Shown piece by piece: positions 36,410 through 46,258 of a DNA stretch of 64,000 nt. Each line of letters begins with the position of its first letter. The first letter of the stretch is position 1. The position numbers and the translations under genes were made by a program. The stretch spans positions 62,001 to 126,000 of the forward strand of contig JADJWN010000003.1 of NCBI GenBank assembly GCA_016716335.1. Reading direction: 5' to 3'. Source of the stretch: Saprospiraceae bacterium. Its GTDB lineage: Bacteria > Bacteroidota > Bacteroidia > Chitinophagales > Saprospiraceae. The notes below the pieces were generated by a model. It saw only the letters and a program-made list of their open reading frames with translations. It searched no databases and was not told the DNA's origin.

Positions 36410-37348
36410 ATGACAAATATTAAACAGAATATGAGTGGGAGAAGACTGTATTTTACGCTGATTGTTATCTTCAATTTTTACTTCTTTCTTTCCGCACAGG
36501 TCAAAAATAATGAGTTAATCGGTGAGGTACAGTTTTATGCTGACGTAATGATGAATGCTGAAGATATCGCTCACCGACAGAGGGCTGCGTTACAGTTTTA
36601 TCCCCTTTTAATGCAGCTATTGCAACAAAATCAATCTTTTGATGATGACTATGCAGGATTAAGATGGATCTCCAGAAAATATTCAGAAGATAAAAACTTC
36701 AGAATTTTCAGTTGGTATGTGCCTGTCAATAATGAGGAAAACAGATACTATGGAATTCTCCAGACGAAGGAGGGAAAATTATTTGAGTTGAAGGATGGAT
36801 TTAAAACAACAGACGAGCTGGATGCAGATGTCGAAGAGTTTGACAGCCGTAACTGGCCGGGTGCCATGTATTACAATATTATGGATGTGACTGATGCTAA
36901 TGGGGAGAAGTATTACCTGCTTTTTGGTATCAATCGCTGGAATCCGATGGAAAATATCAAGATAGCAGATGTGTTGTTTTTTACCAAATCAGGTGAGCCG
37001 GTGTTTGGTAAGGAAGTATTTTACAAAAATGAACCGGGTGGCAAAGTAACAAAACTCAATAGACTTTTGGTCAAATACAGTGCAGATGCCACAGTGACGC
37101 TCAATTACAATCCGGGTATGGAAATGATTGTAATGGATCATCTGGTGCCCAGAATGAGCAGACTGAAAGGCGAAAGCACAGTGCTCGTACCTGATGGATC
37201 ATACAGCGGGTATATCCTGAAAAATGGTATCTGGGAATATGTGGATAAACTTTACACTGAGATTCTGGATGAAGCTCCACGTCCCAGGCCTGTAATGGAA
37301 GGAAGAAAAAATACCAATATATTCGGAAAGAGCCGCAAGCAAAAATAA
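36410..37348 (+). CDS. Secreted protein of unknown function
   Basis: About 312 residues. The ATG at 36410 or 36431 opens a signal peptide (MSGRRLYFTLIVIFNFYFFLSAQ). The mature part is soluble, with many aromatic and acidic residues (RIFSWYVPVNNEENRYYGIL, YYLLFGINRWNPMENIKIAD) and a basic C-terminal tail (EGRKNTNIFGKSRKQK). Many Bacteroidota genomes carry such proteins annotated as hypothetical; no catalytic motif is visible. It stands alone between the peroxiredoxin-like gene and the wbqC-dynamin pair. Confidence 0.8.
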   Translation: MTNIKQNMSGRRLYFTLIVIFNFYFFLSAQVKNNELIGEVQFYADVMMNAEDIAHRQRAALQFYPLLMQLLQQNQSFDDDYAGLRWISRKYSEDKNFRIFSWYVPVNNEENRYYGILQTKEGKLFELKDGFKTTDELDADVEEFDSRNWPGAMYYNIMDVTDANGEKYYLLFGINRWNPMENIKIADVLFFTKSGEPVFGKEVFYKNEPGGKVTKLNRLLVKYSADATVTLNYNPGMEMIVMDHLVPRMSRLKGESTVLVPDGSYSGYILKNGIWEYVDKLYTEILDEAPRPRPVMEGRKNTNIFGKSRKQK

Positions 37349-37481
37349 TCCAGCTGAATAATTGCAAGTAAAATTGAACAATCCTCTATTTTATTTTAAT
37401 ACTGTTAGAAAGAAGTACAAGTTTGTCTTCTGACGAATTGGTATTTTTAGTCCAGATTCTTAAAATGAATATTTTTACAGG

Positions 37482-38117
37482 ATGAAGTATTGCGTCATTC
37501 CATCCTTTTTTTGTCCACCCTTATCTTTATGGGCTGAATGGCTACATGCCGGGAATTTGGTAGTGGATGATCTGGATTTTTATCAAAGAAAAAGACTGCA
37601 TAACCGCTATTTCATCTCAGGACCCAACGGTGTTCAAATGCTCAGCATTCCGATTAAGGGTGCCGGGCATCCGGGTAGAATACTGAAAGATGTATGCATT
37701 GCCTATGATGAGCCCTGGGCACGTAAGCATGTACAGGCGGTACGTTCGGCATATGGTAAGAGTGCATATTTTGAATACTATTTTGAGGATTGGGCTCAAA
37801 TCCTGCTCTCGGGTTCACAATATCTCCATGATTTAAACCTTAAGATGCTCGTTTTTATAATCCAATGCCTTAAATCCAATCAGAGTTTTATCAATGCTTC
37901 TTCCATAACAGACGGGGATAGTGCGGATAAATTACCCCCCAAAAAGACCGGGATGATAATACCTGCTACAAATACCGGATTGGATTTTTATCCACAGGTT
38001 TGGCAGGACAGATTCGGATATATCCATGATCTGAGTATTATTGATCTTATTTTTTGCTGTGGTCCCGAATCAGTACTATATTTGAACAAGATTAAAAAAT
38101 TCTTTAATACCCCTTGA
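37482..38117 (+). CDS. WbqC family protein
   Basis: 211-residue cytosolic protein of the WbqC/YP_050232-like family. The opening has the PSFFCPPLSLWAEWLHAGNLV and YQRKRLHNRYFISGPNG segments; mid-protein are LSIPIKGAG and DEPWARKHVQAVRSAYGKS, which carry the family's conserved polar residues. WbqC proteins occur in polysaccharide loci and elsewhere; their activity is not established. Its stop overlaps the start of the dynamin gene by four bases. A TATTTTTA box lies about 35 bp upstream. Confidence 0.88.
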   Translation: MKYCVIPSFFCPPLSLWAEWLHAGNLVVDDLDFYQRKRLHNRYFISGPNGVQMLSIPIKGAGHPGRILKDVCIAYDEPWARKHVQAVRSAYGKSAYFEYYFEDWAQILLSGSQYLHDLNLKMLVFIIQCLKSNQSFINASSITDGDSADKLPPKKTGMIIPATNTGLDFYPQVWQDRFGYIHDLSIIDLIFCCGPESVLYLNKIKKFFNTP

Positions 38118-39844
38118 ATATGCAGGCACTCGTGGATACAAAGCTGGCAGAACAACGCAAATCACTGATGCGGCTGCTCACCTTGCTTCAGCAGCTCACT
38201 CAGATGATAGGGCATGAGAAACTGATTCAAACCACATCTGAATTGGCATTTCACTCTGAGTCACCTTTTACATTTGTGATTGTAGGAGAAGTGAAAGCGG
38301 GAAAAAGCTCCTTTATCAATGCATTGCTGGGTACCGGTAAAGAAATCTGCAAAGTGGCTCCGGCCCCGATGACAGATACTATCCAACAGATTTTGTATGG
38401 AGAGCAGGAACAGGAAGTGATTCTGAATCCATATCTGAAAAAATTGTATCAACCGGTAGAAATTTTGAAAGATATCGCCATCGTCGATACCCCCGGCACC
38501 AATACGATAATATCTCACCATCAGGAGATTACTGAGAAATTTATACCCTATGCAGATTTGATAGTTTTTGTGTTTGAGGCCAAAAACCCGTACAGGCAGT
38601 CATCCTGGGATTTTTTTGATTTTATTCATGATGAATGGAAGCGGAAGATCATTTTTGTCCTACAGCAAAAAGATTTATTGAGCGATGAAGATCTGAGAGT
38701 GAACACACAGGGAGTGCAGGATTATGCAAAAAAGAAGGGGATTGAGCAACCCAGAATATTTGCTACCTCTGCTAAAGCAGAACTTGAAGGGGAATTTGAA
38801 TCCAGTGGCTTTTATCCACTCAGGGATTATATCCATCAAAACATCACAGGAGGCAAAGCTGCCTATCTGAAACTGAAAAACACGGTAAACACAGTCATGA
38901 CCATCAATCAGAAACTGGCCGAAAGCATATCTGTACGGCAAAGGCAGTTTGAGTCGGATAAGAGATTCCGTGCTGATATAAGAGATATCATGGATCATCA
39001 GGAAGCTAAAACAGGGGTGCAGATTGATCAGATGGTGGATAACCTGCTGCTGGCTTACAATTCGATTGTACAAGAAAAAACGAAAGACCTTGAGACAGGT
39101 CTTGGATTTTTCAATGTGCTCCGAAGGTCTGTAGGCAGTATATTCGGCAAGGAATCGGGCATTAAGGAATGGCTCGTCAAGGAAGCCTCCGATTTTGAGC
39201 TCCGTCTGCATAAATCCTTGAAAGATAAGCTGCAGCATGGTATTACCGATGTGGCAGACGCCATTCAGCTGATGGGCAAAATGGTAGATAACCGGATCAA
39301 GCATTCAGAAACCATCCTGCAGAACAGTGATGAGATTTTTGCGGATATTGCGGAGAAAAGAATACAGATATTGAGAGAACTTCAGGAAAGTTTTCAGGAC
39401 TTTATGAGCAATTCGGAGAGCTTTTATGACAAAAATCTGATGGAAGACTCCTCACGTATCACCCCCAATCTTGCTGCCGGCAGTGGTATTGCAATAGTGG
39501 GTGTCATACTGGCTGCAGCTGTTCAGGGAGCTGTCTTTGACATTACGGGAGGAGTATTGACGGCTGTAGGCGTACTTTTTGCAGGTGTGACACTTGGACT
39601 GAACAAAGGTAAAATCCTCAGAAAGTTTGAAGAGGAAACCGCCAAAGGCCGTAATATGATCTCTCAGGATGTAAAAACCAAACTTACAGAATATACCTCC
39701 AGAATCCGTAAACGCATAGACAGCAACTTTGCAGAATTTGACCGGATGCTGGAATATGAAGAAAAAACCCTCCAGTCATTGAACTCAATGCATCAGACCA
39801 TCAAGTCGGAATCTGAATTATTGGATCATTCCATTCAGGTGTAG
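38114..39844 (+). CDS. Bacterial dynamin-family GTPase
   Basis: 576 residues. GTPase domain: G1 GEVKAGKSS (58-66), G3 DTPGTN near 125, and FVLQQKDLL as the G4-like strand. Long helical stalk segments follow (KTGVQIDQMVDNLLLAYNS...), then two hydrophobic stretches near the C-terminus (about 452-475 and 478-500) and a final coiled-coil arm. This is the layout of bacterial dynamin-like proteins, which bind or reshape membranes. The start overlaps the wbqC stop, so the two are co-translated. A strong terminator follows. The role is unknown; membrane remodelling or stress defence are possibilities by analogy. Confidence 0.9.
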   Translation: MNMQALVDTKLAEQRKSLMRLLTLLQQLTQMIGHEKLIQTTSELAFHSESPFTFVIVGEVKAGKSSFINALLGTGKEICKVAPAPMTDTIQQILYGEQEQEVILNPYLKKLYQPVEILKDIAIVDTPGTNTIISHHQEITEKFIPYADLIVFVFEAKNPYRQSSWDFFDFIHDEWKRKIIFVLQQKDLLSDEDLRVNTQGVQDYAKKKGIEQPRIFATSAKAELEGEFESSGFYPLRDYIHQNITGGKAAYLKLKNTVNTVMTINQKLAESISVRQRQFESDKRFRADIRDIMDHQEAKTGVQIDQMVDNLLLAYNSIVQEKTKDLETGLGFFNVLRRSVGSIFGKESGIKEWLVKEASDFELRLHKSLKDKLQHGITDVADAIQLMGKMVDNRIKHSETILQNSDEIFADIAEKRIQILRELQESFQDFMSNSESFYDKNLMEDSSRITPNLAAGSGIAIVGVILAAAVQGAVFDITGGVLTAVGVLFAGVTLGLNKGKILRKFEEETAKGRNMISQDVKTKLTEYTSRIRKRIDSNFAEFDRMLEYEEKTLQSLNSMHQTIKSESELLDHSIQV

Positions 39845-40024
39845 ATTACAGTATTAAATTTTTGGGATTGGATAAAAGAAAACTGTGTAATAACCATAAA
39901 TTGGGTCATTGTGGTCAGAAACAAAACCACGATTTTTAAAAGTGTAAAGGACAACTGCGAAGACCCTGAAATACAGTAGAGATAAGAGGGAAAAAGGATA
40001 AATTTTCAGAAGTCAGACTAAAGC

Positions 40025-40066
40025 AAAAAAGAATGCGGGCCGTGAGCCGTTCGTGCATTCTTTTTT
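40025..40066 (+). terminator. Terminator between the dynamin gene and a small minus-strand gene
   Basis: Perfect 12-bp stem AAAAAAGAATGC (40025-40036) with GCATTCTTTTTT (40055-40066) and an 18-nt loop. T-runs on both strands make it suitable in both directions. Confidence 0.85.
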
Positions 40067-40121
40067 GTTTGCCTGAAAGTTGGGGGGAATCAGCGTACAA
40101 AAAAGAACAACTTATAAGTGT

Positions 40122-40232
40122 TCAAACGCCTATCATGTCTTGTTCTTCTTCCTGAGGGAAGATGATCACTTTCTTCGTTTTGGTAAAAACACCAATGAAG
40201 AAAGCTTTGATTGCTTTCAAAATATTGTTCAT
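40122..40232 (-). CDS. Small basic-acidic peptide, uncertain
   Basis: A 36-codon frame from ATG 40232: MNNILKAIKAFFIGVFTKTKKVIIFPQEEEQDMIGV. It has a hydrophobic middle, two Lys clusters and an acidic tail. The frame is open further upstream to 40307, but 40232 is the most sensible start. It stands between a bidirectional terminator and another small gene. The amphipathic content looks gene-like, yet the size makes it uncertain. Confidence 0.35.
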   Translation of the reverse strand: MNNILKAIKAFFIGVFTKTKKVIIFPQEEEQDMIGV

Positions 40233-40350
40233 GGATAATAATTTACTATATATACGTACCAAACCCACAATTGTTACCCTAAAACCTGTTAATGTTTTGC
40301 AAATCATTAAAAATCAGGGTTTTCCGGGGTGTTTTCGGGTCTGATTTGGT

Positions 40351-40527
40351 TCATCTCAGGTATTTCTCAATCTCTTCTCCTTCGTCATCGTACACATCTT
40401 CCCAAAATTTGTGGGAGCGTACGTTCAATTTACTCTCCTCTTTAAACCCCTTCTTTTTGGGTTTTATGACTTCCATCTCATCACTCCTGGAGCCGCCGGA
40501 AGTCTTTTTTACTTTATTATTTTTCAT
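40351..40527 (-). CDS. Small charged protein, unknown function
   Basis: 58 residues from ATG 40527 (MKNNKVKKTSGGSR...). Lys-rich in the first half (IKPKKKGFKEESKLNVRS) and acidic at the end (FWEDVYDDEGEEIEKYL), without hydrophobic segments. The strong charge partition and ordered ending are typical of real small proteins rather than of a random frame in this AT-rich region. No family is recognised. It lies 130 bp from the MscS gene on the same strand. Confidence 0.55.
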   Translation of the reverse strand: MKNNKVKKTSGGSRSDEMEVIKPKKKGFKEESKLNVRSHKFWEDVYDDEGEEIEKYLR

Positions 40528-40656
40528 AATTCGCAAAAAAACGCTTCGAACGAAACAAGTTCAGTTAATAAAATAGTGTTTTAATAAATTGTTTCACAAA
40601 TATGATAAATATTCTTTATATATACAAAGAAAATATCGTGCCAAATATAAAAAAAA

Positions 40657-41514
40657 TCACTTTCCTGCCTGTTTGCTTTTTACAGAATTTGCAAGTTCTC
40701 TCACTGTTTTCTTTCTGATTTGTTTTTCGATATCCACATTGGCTTCTTTGAGTTTGTATTGAAACTTATATACGATATAGTCCTTATGAATTTCAATAAT
40801 CTTCAGGTGATAGCTGTTGGGCTCAATATATGGATGATAATCTGCTAAAGCCGTGATGATTTCTCTTTCTACTTCTTCTACTGAGGCTGCATGTTTTATA
40901 TCGAGCTCAAATTCGATACTTACTTTCTTGATTTCACGCTTGGTGTAATTGATAATTTCAGAAGTATAAACTTTTTCATTCGGTATGAAAAGTACGTCCT
41001 CGTCATCTGTGAGCATGATGACCTTTGTGAGGTTGATGTCAAGGATTTTTCCCTTGACGGCCCCGATTTTGACATAGTCATCGATGCTGATATCATTGCT
41101 GAATGTAATGATGATCCCACTGATAATACTGGCTACATAGTCCTTGGAAATAATTGCCAAAGCCGCTGCCACAATACTCAGTGAGGTCAGCAGTCTGCCG
41201 AAATCAATCTTCCAGAAGCCCAGAAACATCATGATCACGCCAAAAGTCACAATCAGGTAGTAGAGATTATTGATCCCCGTGATTACATTGTCTGTAAACT
41301 TATACGGAAGATTTTTACGAAGCCGGTAAATCATGATAAGTATGGCAGTCACAATATTTACCACAGTAAAAAACAGTAAAAACTCAATGATGCTCTCAAA
41401 AATGTGGTAGGTATTGGCGAAATGCTGTTTTTCTTTGACAATCCAGTCCCTGAGAAAAAGGAATAGAAATAAAAGGGCAAATCTAAGGATATATTTGACT
41501 ATGACCGGTTTCAT
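40657..41514 (-). CDS. Mechanosensitive channel of the MscS family
   Basis: 285 residues. An N-terminal helix (about 8-23), a second and third helix (about 45-65 and 88-108), then the pore-forming TM3 region with small residues (IVAAALAIISKDYVASIISG) and the MscS beta domain (DISIDDYVKIGAVKGKILDINLTKVIMLTDDEDVLFIPN), followed by the alpha/beta C-terminal cage. It opens under membrane tension to release solutes during hypo-osmotic shock. A CAAATATA motif at 41543-41550, reading TATATTTG on the minus strand, is a probable -7 box about 30 bp upstream. Confidence 0.92.
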   Translation of the reverse strand: MKPVIVKYILRFALLFLFLFLRDWIVKEKQHFANTYHIFESIIEFLLFFTVVNIVTAILIMIYRLRKNLPYKFTDNVITGINNLYYLIVTFGVIMMFLGFWKIDFGRLLTSLSIVAAALAIISKDYVASIISGIIITFSNDISIDDYVKIGAVKGKILDINLTKVIMLTDDEDVLFIPNEKVYTSEIINYTKREIKKVSIEFELDIKHAASVEEVEREIITALADYHPYIEPNSYHLKIIEIHKDYIVYKFQYKLKEANVDIEKQIRKKTVRELANSVKSKQAGK

Positions 41515-41684
41515 GCAGAAAGATATAATTCATTTACAGATGCAAATATATAATTTAAAATTTGCATATGATTTTTTGAAGCACTTATTAACGGATTGTT
41601 TGGAAACAATGACTTCCGGATCCTGTATCTTGTTAATAAAAGCGGATATTAATCTTCTGTCGAATAATCTCTGGCATCTGAATA

Positions 41685-43550
41685 TTACTTCTCAGCATCA
41701 CCCGGCAGTTCTACTCTTGGGTAATGATTGTCAGCTCTGTTTACATCAGCCAGTCTCTGCGAAGGATCAATTTCCACTAATTTTATATTTTTTGCATCGA
41801 TATCCACTTCCAGTCTGTATTCGGGGTGTGTCCAAGGCCAGGGTTCCCTGACGCTGAAATTATTAAAAAATCGATCCCCTTTCTTGGCCCCCCGCATGAG
41901 ATCGAGTGGTACGTTATATCTGTATTCTTTACCATCATTGTCAGTCACAACGATATCGAGAGGCATGGGCATGATTCCGTTTCGCTTCAGCACGATCGTT
42001 TTTCCGTACATTTCTTCTACCGAATAGTCAATGGTGTGGGTAGTATGTACAAAATATTCCTTAAACCAGTCAAGTTCAAGCCCCGATACTTTTTCTGCCA
42101 CCCTGATAAAATCGTTGGCATTAGGGTGCCTGAATTTCCAGTCATTGTAATATCGAAGCATCGTTTTGTCAAATGCATCTTTGCCTATGATGTATCTCAA
42201 CTGCTCCAGAAAAACCTGTCCCTTGGTATAGGATGCCATACCATAGGCAGTATTGGTAATGAAATGATCGGCATGAATAATCAGGGGTTCTTCCTTGCCA
42301 CTTAATGCAAAATTGATATATCCTTTCACACTCTGGAGCTGAGGGTTGTCCACTGCTGTACCGGGTATCAGTTTTTTCATACGGAGATAGTTCATGGCCT
42401 CTTCCTGAGCGAAGGAGGTAAATCCTTCATCCATCCAGTGATAAAGCGCCTCGTTGGAGGCCAAAACTCCCTGATACCAACTGTGTATCAGCTCATGGAC
42501 ACTGACTCCTACAAGACTTACCAAGGGTCTTTCGCCGGTGATCAACGTAGCCATAGGATACTCCATACCTCCGTCACCTCCCTGTATAAAGGCGTATTCA
42601 GGGTAGGGGTATTTGCCATAGGTACGGTTGAGAAATTGCAGACATTCATCCATGATTGCCGGTAGTTTCTCCCAGTTTTCGGTGGTTTTTTCACCCGGTT
42701 GATAAAAAAATCTGAGTAAGGTGCCATCCTGGGCAAGATGCGTAGTGTGTACATAGTCCGGATCTGCTGCCCACACAAAATCATGGACTTTTTCGGCCTT
42801 GAAATGCCATGTGATTTTCTTTGATGTGAGCTTTACAGGCTTGCTGCTGTATCCTTTACCGATTTTATCCTTATTTTGCAGAATGCCGGTAGCAGCTACC
42901 ATGTATTGAGAATCAATGGTAATTTTGACATCAAAATCTCCCCAGATGCCATAAAATTCTCTGCCGACATAAGGGTTTGCGTGCCATCCCTGATAGTCAT
43001 AGTTGCACATCTTAGGATACCATTGAGCCATAGAGTATTCTATCCCTTCAGTATTGAATCTCCCGGTCCTTCTGATTTGCAGTGGTACCTGTGCATGAAA
43101 TTCCATTTCGAAGGTCACTGTGGATTTTGGCATGATGGGCTCCCGGAGATTTACTTCCAGAATGGTGCCTACGGTTTTATAGTCCACGTTCTTGCCATTC
43201 ATTTTGAGAGATTTTATTTCCTGATAGCCCTGCTCCGCTTTTTTGAGTAAAGATATGCGGTGTCCCACCCGTCTGTCAGGATCTGCAATCGTACGTGATC
43301 TCACGTCCATGACACTGCCGGGCTGGAAGGCATTGAAATACAGGTGATAAAAAACTCTATCGAGAGTATCCGGTGAATTGTTGGTATATTTCAGGATTTG
43401 TTTTCCTTCGAACTGATTTTTTCGGTAGTCAAAGTCTATTTCCATTTTGTAATTTACCATCTGCTGCCATCTGTCGGGCTGGCTATACATTTGCGTGACT
43501 ATGTTCAGCACAAAAAGATTCAACAAGACAAATTTTAATCTATTCATCAT
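41685..43550 (-). CDS. Secreted M1-family aminopeptidase
   Basis: 621 residues with an N-terminal signal segment (FVLLNLFVLNIVTQMYSQ). The gluzincin site is HELIHSWYQGVLASNEALYH, with the third zinc ligand Glu in WMDEGFTSFAQEE, and the exopeptidase motif is GGDGGMEYPM. The N-terminal beta domain and C-terminal catalytic helices are present in full. It removes N-terminal residues from peptides in the periplasm or outside. No sorting domain is seen at the C-terminus. The CAAX protease gene precedes it on the same strand by 36 bp. Confidence 0.95.
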   Translation of the reverse strand: MMNRLKFVLLNLFVLNIVTQMYSQPDRWQQMVNYKMEIDFDYRKNQFEGKQILKYTNNSPDTLDRVFYHLYFNAFQPGSVMDVRSRTIADPDRRVGHRISLLKKAEQGYQEIKSLKMNGKNVDYKTVGTILEVNLREPIMPKSTVTFEMEFHAQVPLQIRRTGRFNTEGIEYSMAQWYPKMCNYDYQGWHANPYVGREFYGIWGDFDVKITIDSQYMVAATGILQNKDKIGKGYSSKPVKLTSKKITWHFKAEKVHDFVWAADPDYVHTTHLAQDGTLLRFFYQPGEKTTENWEKLPAIMDECLQFLNRTYGKYPYPEYAFIQGGDGGMEYPMATLITGERPLVSLVGVSVHELIHSWYQGVLASNEALYHWMDEGFTSFAQEEAMNYLRMKKLIPGTAVDNPQLQSVKGYINFALSGKEEPLIIHADHFITNTAYGMASYTKGQVFLEQLRYIIGKDAFDKTMLRYYNDWKFRHPNANDFIRVAEKVSGLELDWFKEYFVHTTHTIDYSVEEMYGKTIVLKRNGIMPMPLDIVVTDNDGKEYRYNVPLDLMRGAKKGDRFFNNFSVREPWPWTHPEYRLEVDIDAKNIKLVEIDPSQRLADVNRADNHYPRVELPGDAEK

Positions 43551-43586
43551 CAGTATTTAAAAAAATTAAAGCAGAAGTATTAACGG

Positions 43587-44546
43587 TCAGGCAGCAGTAC
43601 TTGTTTCATTCCCCGGTGCCAAATTCACAGGCGTTTTCAATGTTTGCAGCCCTGGCCAATGATATTTTTTAGCTGCAAAATAATAGAATATAGCGGCGGC
43701 AAGGACAAAAATAAGCAGCATGACATAGGGATTCACGACTTTATTGATCAGGAGGCTGTCAGTCTGCAATACACTCCCTTAATATGTTGCAATCGTAGCT
43801 CCATAAATGTTGGTGGCGGCATGAATGCCTAAGGCCAGTTCCAGTCTGCCATCGATTATGGTCACCAAACCCAGGAATAACCCTGCGCTGATGTAGTACA
43901 GCATCATGGTAATAAATCCGAATTTTCCTACCTCAGGATTCATGCCATGTATGAGGCCAAAAAATATGGATGAAACAAACAGGGCTATGATCGCATTTTT
44001 GGTATGAAAAGCTACTCCCTGCATTATGTAGCCTCTGAAAAAAAGCTCTTCAAAACTGGTCTGCACCGGCAACATCACCAGACTGATAATCACCAATGCT
44101 ACAAAGCTGCCACCTGACCATCGGAAAGTATAATTGTCCGGGTCAACAAGATAAAGTACAAATTCTGCAAGCAGAGTAAGTAAAAACCAGAAAGTAAAAC
44201 CATAGAGTATCCTGTTAAAATCCACTTTTGCATCCGGAGCAATCAGATCTATGAGTCTTTTCTTATGCATTTTTAAAACCAATAACAGGCCTGCCATTGC
44301 GAAAAAGAAAATAAGAATCAACAGAATCAGACCCATATTTTTATGAATGCCAAAAATGCTGAAATCCATGGTTTCGGAGAATTTTTGTACCTCATCGAGG
44401 CCAATGGAGCTATCCTGTCCAACCTTATACATTTGCACAATAGTAAGTGGCAATTGGCCGATCACATAAAAAAGAAAGACAATAACGATACCTATAAGGT
44501 AGAGGCCTATATCATTTTTGCCTTTAGAGGCAGTTGAAAAATACAT
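43587..44546 (-). CDS. CPBP-type CAAX protease family membrane protein with an in-frame TAA
   Basis: Membrane metalloprotease-like protein (ABI/CPBP). The first 255 residues have six to seven helices and the family motifs SFEELFFRGYIMQG (EE) and FFGLIHGMNPEVG plus IHAATNIYG (His ligands). A TAA stop sits at 43779-43781, but the same frame goes straight on (GSVLQTDSLLINKVVNPYVMLL...) for a further 64 residues with one more helix, as in longer family members (GALFVT.E.SALQT). A G-to-T change in one codon would explain it. A TACATTTG-type box lies at 44572-44565. The protein function in Bacteroidota is largely unknown. Confidence 0.82.
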
Positions 44547-44748
44547 GCTTTCCTGAATTTAGCTCAAATGTAAGAAAAAGCAAGAAAGATGGGAATAATG
44601 GAGGCAATACAAATGGCTTTTTTTAGAGCCAAATACTAAAGTGGTCTTATGGCAATCAGTAATTTCATTGTTGGCGATGATATTTTGAAAATTTTTCTAA
44701 GGGTGGCTATTACTGTTTATCTTGTGCACTGTTTTCAGCATCTGAGGA

Positions 44749-45813
44749 TTGAAGAAGAAGATAGATATACACAAAATCATCAACAGGCTTATGCTTTTTG
44801 TAGGCCTGGGAATAGTAGCACATATTCTTTTTGTAATTTATACCACAGAAAAGGATATAGCTGCCAAGCTGGCAAAAATCTCTCCATGGTATTTTCTGGC
44901 AATCATCGCATTGATGTCGATACCCTGGTTGGGCTATGCTTTCCGTGTGACGATGTGGTCCAGGTTTTTGGGGGAGCGTATCAGCTATTCGGAAGCACTC
45001 CGGATTGTGATTACAGCCGATGTTGCCTCTGCACTCAGTCCTACAGCTGTGGGTGGTGCACCCTTCAAAGCTGCCTTACTTGTGAAAAAAGGCTTCAGTA
45101 CCGGGAGGGTAGGATTTCTGCTCACCTGGGGTGTGATCGAGGATATTATTTTTTACACTTCGGGATTTATTTTTGCTTTATGGTTTTCATCCGGTATCAT
45201 GGATAATCTATTTGGTAAGATCACAGGTTTTGTACAGGATAATTCAAATTGGTTTTTCTGGATATTCGTTTTTATTATCAGTTACATTATTGTAGTGAAA
45301 GCGAAACTGTTGCCTGAAAAGTTTAGTTTTTCGGCATTGGTCCCCACCAGATTGAAAAATTCTTATCTCAAACTATTGGTAAAGACCAGACAGGGCTACG
45401 ACGAAATGAGGGAGTGTTTCATGATGGTATTGAATGCAGGCAAATGGCGTATGTTTTTGGGCATAACCATTTTATATGTACAGTGGTTTGCGAAATTCAG
45501 TGTGCTGGTCGTCATACTTTATGCATTGAATATCACTCCGGATGTACTGCAGGTGTATGCCAGACAATGGATTATATGGATTACAATGCTGTTTATCCCC
45601 ACGCCGGGTGCTTCAGGTGGGGCAGAGGCTTCCTTTCTTTTGATTTTCGGAAAGAGTATCCCGTCTGATGTCGTCAATCTCATTGTGTCATTATGGAGAT
45701 TTTTCACCTACTATCTGGTTTTATTATCAGCAGTAGTCGTATATCAGACTTTGGGATTTTTTACCGGAAAAGAGATCTCTGAAATTGAAATTGAGACTCC
45801 CGAGGTCAAATAA
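44749..45813 (+). CDS. Lysylphosphatidylglycerol synthase transmembrane-region (UPF0104, flippase-like) protein
   Basis: 354-residue polytopic membrane protein with about eight helices. It starts with TTG at 44749 (KKKIDIHKIINRLM) after GAGGA. Family marks are LGYAFRVTMWSRFLGERISYSEALRIVITADVASALSPTAVGGAP and IPTPGASGGAEASFLLIFG, the signature of LPG_synthase_TM/AglD-like proteins. It lacks the catalytic acyltransferase domain of MprF, so a lipid-flippase-like role is the usual guess. It stands alone between two CAAX/cytochrome regions. Confidence 0.9.
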   Translation: MKKKIDIHKIINRLMLFVGLGIVAHILFVIYTTEKDIAAKLAKISPWYFLAIIALMSIPWLGYAFRVTMWSRFLGERISYSEALRIVITADVASALSPTAVGGAPFKAALLVKKGFSTGRVGFLLTWGVIEDIIFYTSGFIFALWFSSGIMDNLFGKITGFVQDNSNWFFWIFVFIISYIIVVKAKLLPEKFSFSALVPTRLKNSYLKLLVKTRQGYDEMRECFMMVLNAGKWRMFLGITILYVQWFAKFSVLVVILYALNITPDVLQVYARQWIIWITMLFIPTPGASGGAEASFLLIFGKSIPSDVVNLIVSLWRFFTYYLVLLSAVVVYQTLGFFTGKEISEIEIETPEVK

Positions 45814-45844
45814 AACCTCCCTCTGAGGTAAAGTAGATTTTCAC

Positions 45845-46258
45845 TTATTTTTCTTTTTGGATGGCTTTAACTTCGGATACAGTCACCGCTCTGTAGCCGG
45901 TATTTCCCCAACTGTGAAGAATGTAATTCATAACATCCGCCACTTCCTCATCGGAGAGATTGGGATTGGGCATGGTCCCGTTATATTCAATCCCATTTAC
46001 CTTGATTTTTCCCGATTGACCATACTTGACAGACCGGATACTTTCTATTCTGTATTTTTTCAGATAGTCCGACCCGGCAAGCGGAGGCACAGTACCTTTA
46101 GTACCTTCGCCATTCGCCAAATGACATTGCAGACAAAAGTCAGCATATATCTCCCTGCCTCTTGCAATACTTGCCGTGAGCTCAGGAGTCTGTACGGGTG
46201 GAATAAGAGGAAGAAGACAGATTGAAATTAAAGTTGAAATCAAAATGGTAATTTTCAT
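45845..46258 (-). CDS. Secreted cytochrome c (class I)
   Basis: 137 residues with a signal peptide (ITILISTLISICLLPLIPP). The heme site is CLQCH (Cys42, Cys45, His46) and the distal Met is in YNGTMPNPNL. The C-terminal helix is EEVADVMNYILHSWGN. Its start overlaps the stop of the sugar dehydrogenase by four bases, so it probably accepts electrons from that enzyme in the periplasm. The gene pair is a common Bacteroidota arrangement. Confidence 0.9.
   Translation of the reverse strand: MKITILISTLISICLLPLIPPVQTPELTASIARGREIYADFCLQCHLANGEGTKGTVPPLAGSDYLKKYRIESIRSVKYGQSGKIKVNGIEYNGTMPNPNLSDEEVADVMNYILHSWGNTGYRAVTVSEVKAIQKEK

Noticed and set aside
43779..43781. TAA recoded as an amino acid in this organism
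   Set aside because: Many intact genes in the window end in TAA at the expected length, so a general reassignment is not supported.
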